Of a DNA stretch of 64,000 bases, positions 14,221 through 24,857 are shown in pieces (position 1 is the stretch's first letter; each line of letters begins with the position of its first letter). A program made the position numbers and the translations under genes. Under the pieces are notes generated by a model. The model saw only the letters and a list, made by a program, of their open reading frames with translations, was not told the DNA's origin and did not search any database. Source of the stretch: Chaetorhynchus papuensis (Eukaryota; Chordata; Aves; Passeriformes; Rhipiduridae); NCBI GenBank assembly GCA_013396525.1, contig VWYX01000790.1, forward strand, positions 310,001 through 374,000. The letters run 5' to 3'.

Positions 14221-14345
14221 CTCCCCCACAGTTTGTGGTGAGACCACGAGACCAGATTGTAGCCCAGGGTCGAACAGTGACTTTTCCTTGTGAAACTAAA
14301 GGAAATCCCCAGCCAGCTGTTTTCTGGCAAAAAGAAGGAAGTCAG
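14221..14345 (+). CDS. ROBO2: ROBO2 exon: Ig4 domain, first half
   Basis: Window exon 1 (125 nt, phase 1 in, phase 0 out). ROBO2 is a single-pass axon-guidance receptor that binds Slit ligands and mediates repulsion; Ig1 is the main Slit-binding domain and Ig4 is implicated in receptor dimerisation. The translation starts PPQFVVRPRDQIVAQ, carries the first Ig disulfide cysteine (TFPCE, codon 14289-14291) and the core tryptophan (VFWQKEG), and ends GSQ. The acceptor is cttaccttgtag and the donor is CAG|gtaagt. The first two bases complete a codon begun in the missing upstream exon. The sequence matches ROBO2 closely and differs from ROBO1, which I recall as having HFVVKPRDQVVALG here. The open frame extends upstream into the intron by chance. 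Confidence 0.96.
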
Positions 14346-17300
14346 GTAAGTTGCAATCACCCTGTAAGTCTTTCAAGTCTTTCTAAATAGTTATATTGTT
14401 AAATTATAAGGAAAATTATTTACAGATTCTTTTAATCTTTCACAGAAATTTGTCTTTTTAAACTATCACTATTCTCTACTGAAATTTGTGTTGCTTTTTT
14501 AAATATTTTGAAGTACACAAAGGCCATTTAAGTTGTTGAAACCTGTGCTAGGCTCGGTGTAGATGAGTAGAAAACAACAGTGTATATCTTAAAGACTTTT
14601 TGTTCAGAAGCCCCCAACAAACAGGTGGGTGAGACAGGCACAGTAGATAAAAAAAGGTATGACTCAGTTTTGAACTAATCAGAGCCAGTAATTACAGTTC
14701 ACAACCTGTCTAGACATGATCAAGCAGAATGTATCCAGCAAGCTGATTTGCATTGGCGTTTTCTCATAGAGCATACAGATACAGGTTTTGAACACACAGA
14801 TGCTTTCTTCAGTAAAATTGTCTCAAGAAATTTCCAGATCTGATTTTGGAAATATTTTCCTGATCATCTTTGAAGGCAAAATTTGTGAGTAGCAATCAGC
14901 ATTGCCATCAGCCTGTACTGGTTTCTATAGCTTAGTATTTGAATGTGATGCCACAACGTTTCTTTACTGGAGGCATTGTGTGTACCAGGTCAAGTAAAAC
15001 ATGAAATAAGAGCTGAACCAGAGATCTTCTGCTCTGCCCCACCTGCTTCTGCTCCACCTTCTCAGGAGATCAGAAAACTGGTCCGGAATGACAGGACCAG
15101 GTTGACAGCATTTTGTGCTCTGCTGTCTTGGTGGCTTACAAAGACACAGCACGATTACTTTATGGATGTAAGCTTGTCTGAGTGGAAGCTTAACCTTAAC
15201 CATGTATATTTCTCAGCGTAATATTTAGAGAAATTTAGATCTAGCCTCCAAAGATCACATCCTGGAAAAGCACAGTATTGTGAGTCTCACTTAGGTGACA
15301 ATTTTTCCAAGGGGAAAGTAGAATAGCATGTTGAAATTAAAGTAGGAAATACTGATGTGCTAGCAAACATTTCAACCCCCTTCCTTGTAGAGCATTTTAA
15401 TAACATGGTAATGTTTATGTAAAGTGAGCTTATAGTGTCACACTTGAATCTAATAAAGTGGACATCCATCATGCTGTAATAAAGAGAAGAGCTTCTAATT
15501 AAAGTAGGACATCATTTTCAGGATTAAAGTCATTTAGCGTAATTGAAAAGTGTTAATACTCTATTTTATCCTCTTCCATTGGTATCACTTCAAGGGTAAA
15601 AACATTTTAAGGTGAAAATGCATCTTGTGTCTTTAATTGAATGTTATTACCTACTGATTGTACCATGTTGAAGCTGCTTAATTACAAACCTGGAAAATTA
15701 ATTACCATATTGAGAACCAGATCCCTGAGGGTTAGAATAGTCTTTTTTGGCAAATAAATGCAACTTAAAAATTGATACTTGCATGGTTTATAATCAAACC
15801 TTGAAACATTGCTCAATGTGGTTTACGACATCCTCATGTTAATCTTAATTGATCATCAATGAAGTAACACAGGTTGGGGTTGCCATCTCAATTTATAACT
15901 TGCCAGATTTTGCAAACTCACACAGAGTGAGTGAGTTTCCACATAGTGTATATCATCATAGCGATGGAGGGTGGTGTTTTTGCCAAATTACATGACTTTT
16001 CACCTTTTCATCACACCTATATATTGTGCTTGTCTCTACAATGCTGTTTCTGCTTTTAGGGGAACTGTTTGCAGCACCACTTTCAGTGCTCAGAGTAATG
16101 TTCTACAGTCATGTTATCCCACTCCAGTGATTGTAGGGCATTTTTGGTTGTGAATTCCTTTCTCGATGCTGTGTTTTTGAGCACAACCAGCTGGAAGGGA
16201 GGGGAGCAGTTCCCTCCTGAGTAGTTTTTTTGTGCCAGCTTGTGTGTAAACAGCTGGTCCTTTGTGCTTGGTTGCCTTTTCCCCGGAGCCCAACAGCAGC
16301 CCGCTGATGACATGCGCGAGGGCAGGGCCTGTGTAACCTTTAGACCCTGTGGATTAAATTCTTCCTCGAGATAAATTCAGTGGCTCTGTATCAGGGATGG
16401 CTCTGGTCCCTCTGTTTGCAGCCCAGCATGCCACCATTGCCCCCAGATGAGCAACCCAACAGCTAACTAAAACCAGTGAAATCGTGACAAGCCTTTAAAA
16501 AGGGGCTGTACTGTAATTTAGGACAAGTTATACTTTGTAGTTATCTGGTCTTTGAAGGGAGGAGTCACGAGACTGGTGAGCTCCTCCTGATGTGTGGAAT
16601 ATTCACTGGAATGTGGTACCTTTCCAGAACAGAGAAGGCCATGCTGAAGACGAAAAGAAGGATTGAATCCCTATACTAATGCAGTGATAAAGAGGGCTCT
16701 GAACTATTTTTCTCTTGAGAATTAGGAGCTTCATCCTTGCACTGTCTTTTACATTGTGCTTCTTTTTACACTTTGCATAATGAGCTATAAATGAAGTCAA
16801 GATCAGCCATGTCAAATTTTTCCTCTTCCTCGTAATATTTACTGAAGTTTTCATAATACCCTCATCCAGTAGGTATCTGTGCCAGGCAGAAGTTATTCTG
16901 AAAGTTTCAAGGCAGTTCAGAAAACAGGGCAATTATCTGAGACCCACTTAGTCCCGTAGCCTAAAATTGTTTCAGCATTTTAACACTTTTTTTTCCTATT
17001 GGATCTGACATGTTTACTGGGTGCATATTGATTTTTGAGGAAAAATTTGCTGTTACAAATTTCTTAAACATTTCCATTGGAAGTGGATAAGAGAAAAGCC
17101 TAGTGTGACAAGTAACCCAGTAGGTTAATACAATTCCAAGGATACTTGGAATGATGGATCTTATTTAAAGCATATCTCTTTCCTTTAGCTGCCAAAACCA
17201 TAGAGATAAAGGCACAAGTTTCAATTAAAGGTAGAATTTGTTTCTTATTTGAATTCTTACTTGTTTCTTAAGCAGTTTGTTGTTTATCAGTTCCAAATAA

Positions 17301-18582
17301 TTTTTCTAAACCATCAAGGTCTGCTTTAGAAGAAATGGATCTGCAGAAAATTCATTTAATACCCTATTCTGCACTTACAGATTTTATTATTAGTCCATAC
17401 AGACAAGCTTAAAAGTTAGTAGGGAGTCATCATTAGAAAGCACAGCAGAGCTAGACAGAGCTGCAGTAATGACTGAAAGCTTATCACAGCATGGTAACAG
17501 CGTTTCAGGGAATTCCTGATGCAAACAACTGTATTTTTCATAGAGGCTTGTTGAGTTGACATAAAATCCAGACCCTATTTTACTGGAATTACTGTTGTTT
17601 AATTATTGTTCAAGCTGTTCTCCTTTCTGTCTCATTGAGCAGTGCTGCTGACCTTTTTCTTCACATTGCCTTCCTTTTCCTATTCTTATTTATTCACAGG
17701 AGCTGTGCCAGAGGGTATAACTTTTTCCTTGAAAACACAGCTCTCACCACTAAAACCTTTTCGGGTCTGTAGTATTGATTCATTCAGTCCTTCATCATAT
17801 GCAATGACTACCAGAGCCATTCCAGTTATTATTATTGACGTCTCTCTTTTCTCCAATCCGCCCAAAGGCAAAAACTAATCTCCCTGTTTTGTGCTAACTG
17901 ATATCTTATCCTACATGAAATTATTTTTTTTCTCTCTGATGATTTCCACATCTGATTAATACCCCTTCTCTTCACCCTCCAGGCTCTATGCTGCACTTCT
18001 CCTTTGGTGTATCACAGTTTTAATTTCTTTTTACTTCTCCTTTAAACTCTCATGCTCTGCCAGCTTCTCCCACTTTATGACATGCTCCTCTCTTCCTCCC
18101 AGCTTCACTTGTGTGCCATGCTCTTACTTTCTCCTTTTCTCAGAACATGTTCACAGCCAAACAACAGTGCTCTGCTCCCTCAGATCTCCAGGATTCAATG
18201 CTTTCTGCTAGTTTTGTAGTGTTTACTGTAGTGTTATGTCCTTCTGGTTTGATAGCCAAGTATATTATTACAATTGCATTCAGAATGAAGACGAATGTGT
18301 CACAAATATAAATCGCTCAAGTGTGATTGTTGGAAAATGTCTCCTCGCCTACACCCCAGTCAGAACACAGCACTGTGTGCTGTCAAAAGGCTGTTTCTAA
18401 TTTAAACTCTGAGTTGCCCAGGGCAGGGAAAGCAGCTCTATGTGTTCATAAAGTCAGAACCACACTTACTTTTTCTCCTCGATTATTTGTAGTGCTTTTA
18501 AGGAAAAATCATTGTCTCTGTAGCTGAAGGAAAAGTGGTGCTTTTGTGTTTTGAATTGATGTGAGATGAATTGTCTTTGCAG
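14346..18582 (+). other. ROBO2: ROBO2 intron inside Ig4
   Basis: Phase-0 intron of 4237 nt, donor gtaagt, acceptor tgtctttgcag. No interspersed repeat is recognised. A GC-richer stretch lies around 16180-16460 without identifiable content. A strong pyrimidine tract at 17650-17699 ends in cacag and is followed 15 nt later by a GT; this is discussed as a possible cryptic microexon. Confidence 0.9.
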
Positions 18583-18754
18583 AACCTACTCTTCCCAAAC
18601 CAGCCTCTGCAGCCCAACAGCAGATATTCCGTGTCACCCACCGGGGACCTCACCATTACCAACATTCAGAGGTCTGATGCAGGCTACTACATTTGTCAAG
18701 CACTGACGGTTGCTGGAAGCATTTTAGCAAAGGCTCAGCTGGAGGTTACTGATG
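18583..18754 (+). CDS. ROBO2: ROBO2 exon: Ig4 domain, second half
   Basis: Window exon 2 (172 nt, phase 0 in, phase 1 out). It continues GSQ with NLLFPNQPLQPNSRY, then the Ig F-strand motif D-A-G-Y-Y-I-C, which supplies the second disulfide cysteine of Ig4, and ends with LEVTD plus one base of a split codon. The Leu in QPLQPN and the Tyr in NSRY differ from the mammalian sequence as I recall it. Acceptor ttgtctttgcag; donor GATG|gtgagc. With the previous exon it makes a 297-nt, 99-codon phase 1-1 module. Splicing straight to the next exon gives V-T-D-D-R-P-P-P; mammalian transcripts as I recall them have three more residues here. Confidence 0.97.
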
Positions 18755-21700
18755 GTGAGCTGTTAGAAATTCCTACTGTTTTTTTCCTGTCAAAAGTACT
18801 TTAAAAGCAGTGTAAATAAAGGTGTGTGAGACCACATAAATCATTCGAGTAAAGGGACAATTTTCTATAGGAAATAAAGTGAGAAAAGATCTCTGTATTT
18901 GTCTGTGGAGTAAAAAAAGGCATCAAAGTCTAGTTTGCCTCTTGCTTGCTTTCTGGAGGTTTGTTAACGATGGAAAAAAAGGAACAAACCAGCTTAGAAT
19001 AAGTTTGATGAGAATTAAGCTGCTTGATTTGCTAGAGGTAAGATAGGACTGCAAAAAAAAAAAAGGAGAATGAATAGGTTTGTGATTAAAGCAGTGAATT
19101 GGGGTGCAAAAAAAATGTATCTCCATTCCCACCAGTCTTCAGTCCTGTCTTAGACAAGAAGGGGATGTGTCCTTAGCTCAATTAAATCAACAGTTGCTCT
19201 GAAGGTGGTGGAGTACTGTTAGTTTAGAATGCCTACAACATGTAGCCCTTTAGTCCCTCCATGAATAGGGCACCTACCTCAGAGCTGTGTTCTAAGAATG
19301 CCTCAGTAGAGGTAGGTGTGAAAAAAGTCATGAAAATCCATAGGTAGAGAAGAGTTTTCAGGAAAGGAAAAGCACTGCATGGTCTGCCTTGGTGCTTTTC
19401 AGTTCAAATTTTTGGGTTTGAAACTCATCCTGCCTTGAGGTTTCTCATCTACAAACATGAATCCTTTTCATATGTCAGGAATGCTGTTTATATCCCTCTT
19501 CATTCTACTGTGGATAGAAGGCATCTTTTAACGTTAGTGAAGAAAACAAGAGAATTCCTCTTATACTCAGAGACTGTGGCATTCCCCAGCATCATTATTC
19601 CTTATCTTAACTGACACATTAAATATCTCCTGACAGACTTTGATGAATTTTTGCCATTAAAACTGTTGTTATATGCAGAGGTCTACTTTTACTGTTCCCT
19701 TAGAGACCTGCCTGCACCATGAAAGTTTGAAAAGATGTCTAATTTTGAATAATCTGCCTTTTCACAAGAGCATATTCATCACAAGTGACAGGTAGAGAGG
19801 TTCAGGCCCGTGTTATAGAGGTTTGAGCATTAATTTGATGCCTTTTCTTTGTTTTCCAAAAGCTGCCTATATTTTTATGACAAGGGGAAATAATTTCTGC
19901 CTTATCCTTGCATCTCTTCAAGCACATTGCTTTTCTGTAATTTCTGGAGACTAAAGACTTGGCTTTGCTCTGCAATCTCTTTAAGTCCATTCTCTTGTGG
20001 TCTATGACAAAATGATGCATTTTCATTCAATGCAAATTTAAATGTAGATTAAAAGGTCATTTAAAAGGAATGGAAAGGCAATATTTTTTAATATCTGTCC
20101 ATAGTGCTGCCTGGTTCAGGGCCATGACTGTGATTGGAATAAATAGAACACACAAACATTGGCTGGGAGGACACTGAGCTGTAAAATGGTCACACCTGCT
20201 GATGCTGCACAGATTTACAGCAACAGGCGCCACGTGGATCAAGTCAGGTTCAAGGATGCTAGTGATGAGAAATTCTTCCTTTTGACAGCCGAGGGCTTTG
20301 GTCCATCTTTATCTATTTCTTGTGTGGGGAAAAGAATAAATCCTAATTGATCTCTTTGGAGTTTTCATTAGTTTGTTTAACAAGCCAGGGGAAAGTGTCC
20401 CTGCTGAAATGCAGGCTCATCTCCGGTTAATTCTGATTAAAGGCAGCGTGCATTGCACATTGCTCGAGAAAGCTGGAGGCTCTGCTGCTCCAGGAGTGCA
20501 AGGCCTGCCTTCCTCAAATGCCTTCCAGAACCCACTGTCAGCACGATCATTATGAAATAATACAAGATTGCTTTATGGAAATACCATTTCATCCCGGAGT
20601 CAAAGGGCGGGTGAGGTCAGGAGAAAAGTGCCAAAACAACAGTGTGGCGCTGAGATTATGTGAATAAATGAACCATTAGATCACAGATATTTTCTTAATT
20701 GCTTTTAGTTAGGAAGTTAACCATAAATGTCAAAATAATCTGTTTTGGCTGATGCTGAGCAGAAGTTATGGGAGCTAATGTCTTTTATCAGTAGGAAAAT
20801 CTAATTTAATAGTTTTAAGAATATAATAAAAGATAAACACTGTGCGTGCTAGCTATATGCTTAAGCATTAGTGTTCTAGTTTTTGGCTGTTGATTTCAGT
20901 TTTACTTCCTAGCCCAGAATTTTTCTGTTTGGTTAATGATTTAATAATAGTGGCGAGCTATCTTTTTCATTTTGAACACATTTTTGTTTGATCCAGAGTA
21001 ATTTAGATCCAATTGAAGTTCCAATACAGAATGAAAACATGTCATGTGCAGAAAAACAAGTGCTTAATTATACCATATATAGCAGTGTTTCAGTTGTTAC
21101 ATTTTTGCACTTACAAGTCTTTACTGGAAATATTTTTAACTCAAGTGTTCACATGAGAAGAGATTACTAGCTGTGATGAAATGTGCTGAGTTGAGTGATA
21201 ATTTTGCTGATTATGGACTGTGTTAAGAGCCTTCAGCATATTTGAAATTCAAATCTTGTATTTTCTTGAAAGGCTATCATGTAATTCACTGTCTAACGCA
21301 CATCTGGAAAAGCAAAATCATTTTAAAAATTGAACAATCTTAGCAATCCTTTCAAACCCAAGAAATGAATATGCAGCTCACAATCTTAAAATGACTGATC
21401 ATGCAAATAAACCAAGTGCTTCCATAGGAATAGTTTCCACTTAGTATTGTGTTAGTATTCGTCAATCATGCGCAGAATATTTTGGAGAAGATTTTAATTT
21501 CTCCTCAATAATTATCAAAATTCATTAATAAATGTTTCACAGTTTACTTGTCTGCGCATCTGGCCACTATGACTCTTAGCCCTCATCCAACGTATATTAC
21601 ATGATTTTTAGCAAGTGTGACAGTTTCAAACAGGACAGACCCAGAACAACTTCACAACTTCCTGTGAAGCTCTTCCACCAGAAATAAAGACAGACAAGGG

Positions 21701-24660
21701 ATTAGTCTCTGCTTTTCCACCTTCCAGAGAGCACCCTGCCCTATAATGAGTGTTCATCATGTGAATTTCATTGCTTGTGTCTGATTTTGCCTATTAATTC
21801 ACCAGGACAATTTTTTGAAATTTTGATTTTGTAAGTTCATTTTGTAAAATGAAGTAAAGACTTCATTTTGTCTTTCTCTTATTTTAATTTCCATTGTAAT
21901 TTTACCACAATCCCCCCAAATTTAAATACAGTTTCAGTTAATCCAAATTGCATTTTTAGTGAATAAAATGTTCATGAACAAACATAATGTGTTCTTTTCC
22001 TATAATCCACTCCAAAATTAAGATGCATTTTAACACAAAAGGAATCTGTTAATTTTTCAGTTACCAGAATATACAGATATATGGATACTGGCAAATAGTT
22101 TCACAACCTTTTTTAAAATTAAATTAATTTTGACTTTAAATTCTGTTTTACCATGCAAATATGTTTGGAGGTACACAAAATGGTTTTTTTGGAACAGATG
22201 TAGAAGTTTCCAGCTAGGAGAAAACTATGTAAATGGGAAAAATAAAAAGTAATTAAAATGTTTTAAAAGCAACTAACTATCCCCACAGCATTTTGTGGCT
22301 ATTTTTCACTAGAATGCTTCTAATATACATATCATTTCAAACTCTAACCAAGTTTTTTGGATCCTTGCTACTGAGGAGACCCAAGCAGTAGGAATACAAG
22401 CACACATGTTTTTGAGAAGATTTACAAGTCATAGTTGTGAAGACAATACAGCTGTTCACAGATCAGTGGAAACCCTAAGTGTTCATTTAACCTTTAGCCT
22501 TAGTGTCATGGAAACCTGTAGTGGTCTTTCACCCATAACATCCTTGAAAATGAAGATTCCTTCTGGCCAGGAGGCTTTCAATTACACTATTGATCAGAGC
22601 TATTTAAAGGATTATGAGCTCCTCATTTGGGCTGTAAAAAAAAACTAATTACATGTCCAAGAACAATATCTGTAATGCAGTAGGTTTTGAAAAAGCTACA
22701 TTGCTACACTGATGAGACACTTAGATGAAGCAAATAACTGCAGTGGAATAGCTAGCAACTTAAACAGTTATTCTTCCTTAATTTTTAGCTACCCAGACTA
22801 CTGGGATTTGCTGTTTTACATTAAATCTAAAGGATAACTTGCACAGCTAAGTTTTAATTTGAATATACTCATGCTGCAGCTACCCTGATACTTCATGTGA
22901 GCTGAGATCAATTTTTATTTCGCCAAATGGCTGAACTGTGTCGTCGTAAGGAACCTTAATGAGATTAAAAATTTTGTATCAAGGTGAAAACACATTACAT
23001 TTTTCGTTTCCTGTCCTATTTCTGGGTTCAGTGGGTGATATTTCAGAATTTCCAAAATAGCTTTCACATTTGGTGTTCAGAAATAATCTGCATTGGCTTT
23101 CTATTTTCAGTTTCAAAATATGTATTGGCTTTTTATTTTCAGTTTCAATTTCAGTGAATGTGATGAGCTCACACTCCAAGGTGTGATTCTGATAATATTA
23201 ATGATTCTGTTCTTTCTGAGTCTTTTTAACGAAAAAAGGTATTTTTGCAACATTAAAATTTCGGAAACAATTATTTTAGGCATAAAATGTACCACTAACA
23301 TATCCCTATTATATTTTATTTATTAAATAGCATAATGAAAGCACTTTGCATCTGTTGACAGTTCCAGAGGTTTGCATCTCAAACAGCTCGAGTACAACAG
23401 AAACCATATTGCTTCATAATTGTTTTCACTTCACTGTTTCCACTACACTGTTATAGTGTATGGACTATAATAAACAGATTCTCAGCTAGAATAAATGATT
23501 CAAACTCAATTGGCATCAGCAGAGGCAGGCTAACTTTCAGCAGTTTAAAAGGTAATCCTGCCTGCTACAATATTTAATACCAATCACACAATTGCTCAGT
23601 TGTTCAAAGATTTAAAACAGCAGCAGTGTGGCTGGTAAATATATAGAATTACATTAAAAGAAAAAAGAGTTCTCAGTTCTGTTATACAGATTTTATGCAG
23701 GAGTCCTAGCCTTCTTTATATTCAAGTATTTCAATTTGTATAAAAACATTCTTTAGACATAGAGGTTATATTTTGTTGCTGAACAGATGGCTCAGAGAAT
23801 AGGTTCAACAACAGAATTATTTAGGAAAAAATGGTCTTTCAAGAAAAATGAACCTGAGCATTTTACCTCATCTTCAGGATATCCCACTGGTCACGGAATG
23901 AGGCTTATACGCAGCCATGCACTCACTCACTGGTTGCAGGGTCCTTTAATCAGTATTGCAAGCATGCAAATGTAAATTATCAGGGAAAAAAATTAGGAAT
24001 TCATGGCTTTAAAAGGTGATGAAATTATTTGATAAGTAAGCTGTTAAATGGTGTGATTGAGTTTGAGCTTTTCTCTGCTGGAAAGAGCGGTACAGTCATT
24101 TAGATTATGAAAATGTTTTGTATAACTCTTAGATATTTTTGCTGATGTAAACTTGCAAGTAGGGTAGGAATGGGGGATGTGGTTGGTACCCAGGCTAGAA
24201 TTGCTACAGTGTTTCACTTCTGACTCAACATATTTTCTTTTTTTAGACCATAAATTGGGTAAGCAATTAAGCACATTTTGATGTGATGTCAAAGGTGTGC
24301 TTTAAGTGCTTTCCCAGATTGGAAGAAAAGAGTGATGCACTTCAATTCTTTTCTGAATCAAGGTCTTAATTTTCATCCTATGTTAAACAAACGAGTCTGA
24401 TGATCTTTGCTAACAGGTATTTTTCTATCTACATGTTACCTCGCGGTGGTGAAATAAAACTCTTGCTAAAATGCTTTTCATATATGCCAGCTAATTGTTA
24501 ACCTCTATCTATGGCTCCTCTAAAAATAATGATTTTAGCTTCTTAGAGGCTGACTTCAAGCAGCCTCTCAGAATCGGTCCTGTCTGGCAGAACAGGGCTC
24601 ACAGCAGAGGATGTTAAAGGTGCGGATGCCAATGCCTGTGCCACTTTTTAGTCCTGACAG
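18755..24660 (+). other. ROBO2: ROBO2 intron between Ig4 and Ig5
   Basis: Phase-1 intron of 5906 nt, donor gtgagc, acceptor tcctgacag. It is AT-rich with no recognised mobile element. It contains a 12-nt A run near 19053 and an imperfect 25-bp duplication at 23092-23148. This is where I would expect a 9-nt Robo-type microexon. I searched by eye and did not find one with usable splice sites. Confidence 0.9.
23092..23148 (+). repeat. Imperfect 25-bp direct duplication, each copy ending in an acceptor-like tract
   Basis: The 25-mer starting attggctttctattttcag occurs at 23092-23116 and again, with one c-to-t change, at 23124-23148. The offset is 32 bases. Both copies contain a pyrimidine-rich stretch followed by cag, so the duplication also doubles a splice-acceptor-like sequence inside the Ig4-Ig5 intron. 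Confidence 0.85.
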
Positions 24661-24857
24661 ATCGGCCTCCGCCCATCATCCTCCAGGGCCCCGTCAACCA
24701 GACCCTGGCAGTGGATGGCACAGCTCTGCTCAAGTGCAAGGCCACGGGCGACCCCCTCCCTGTCATCAGCTGGCTGAAGGAGGGATTCACCTTCCTGGGC
24801 CGGGACCCTCGAACGTCCATTCAGGACCAGGGGACGCTGCAGATCAAAGCGCTGCGG
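24661..24857 (+). CDS. ROBO2: ROBO2 exon: Ig5 domain, first half
   Basis: Window exon 3 (197 nt, phase 1 in, phase 0 out). It translates to DRPPPIILQGPVNQ, then the first Ig5 cysteine in ALLKCKATG, the core tryptophan in VISWLKEG, and GTLQIKALR. An N-glycosylation sequon is present at VNQT. Donor CGG|gtgagt, acceptor tcctgacag. Third codon positions are very GC-rich compared with exons 2 and 11 of the same gene, and the first 100 bases of the following intron are GC-rich too. The family match is to ROBO2 (ROBO1 as recalled reads FVLSCVATGSPVPTI here). Confidence 0.96.

Noticed and set aside
14015..14293. Coding start upstream of the Ig4 exon (hydrophobic amino terminus resembling a signal peptide)
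   Set aside because: The frame is not the Ig4 register; the true exon begins after ttaccttgtag at 14221 and its upstream partner exon lies outside the window.
19786..19791. AAG|TGACAG|gtagag as a 6-nt microexon in the Ig4-Ig5 intron
   Set aside because: The upstream sequence has no pyrimidine tract, the length does not match the expected 9 nt, and AG-6-GT occurs often by chance.
20280..20288. TTTTGACAG, the exact 9-mer that would encode the V-L-T microexon between Ig4 and Ig5
   Set aside because: It is flanked by cc on both sides, with no AG before it and no GT after it, so it cannot be spliced as an exon.
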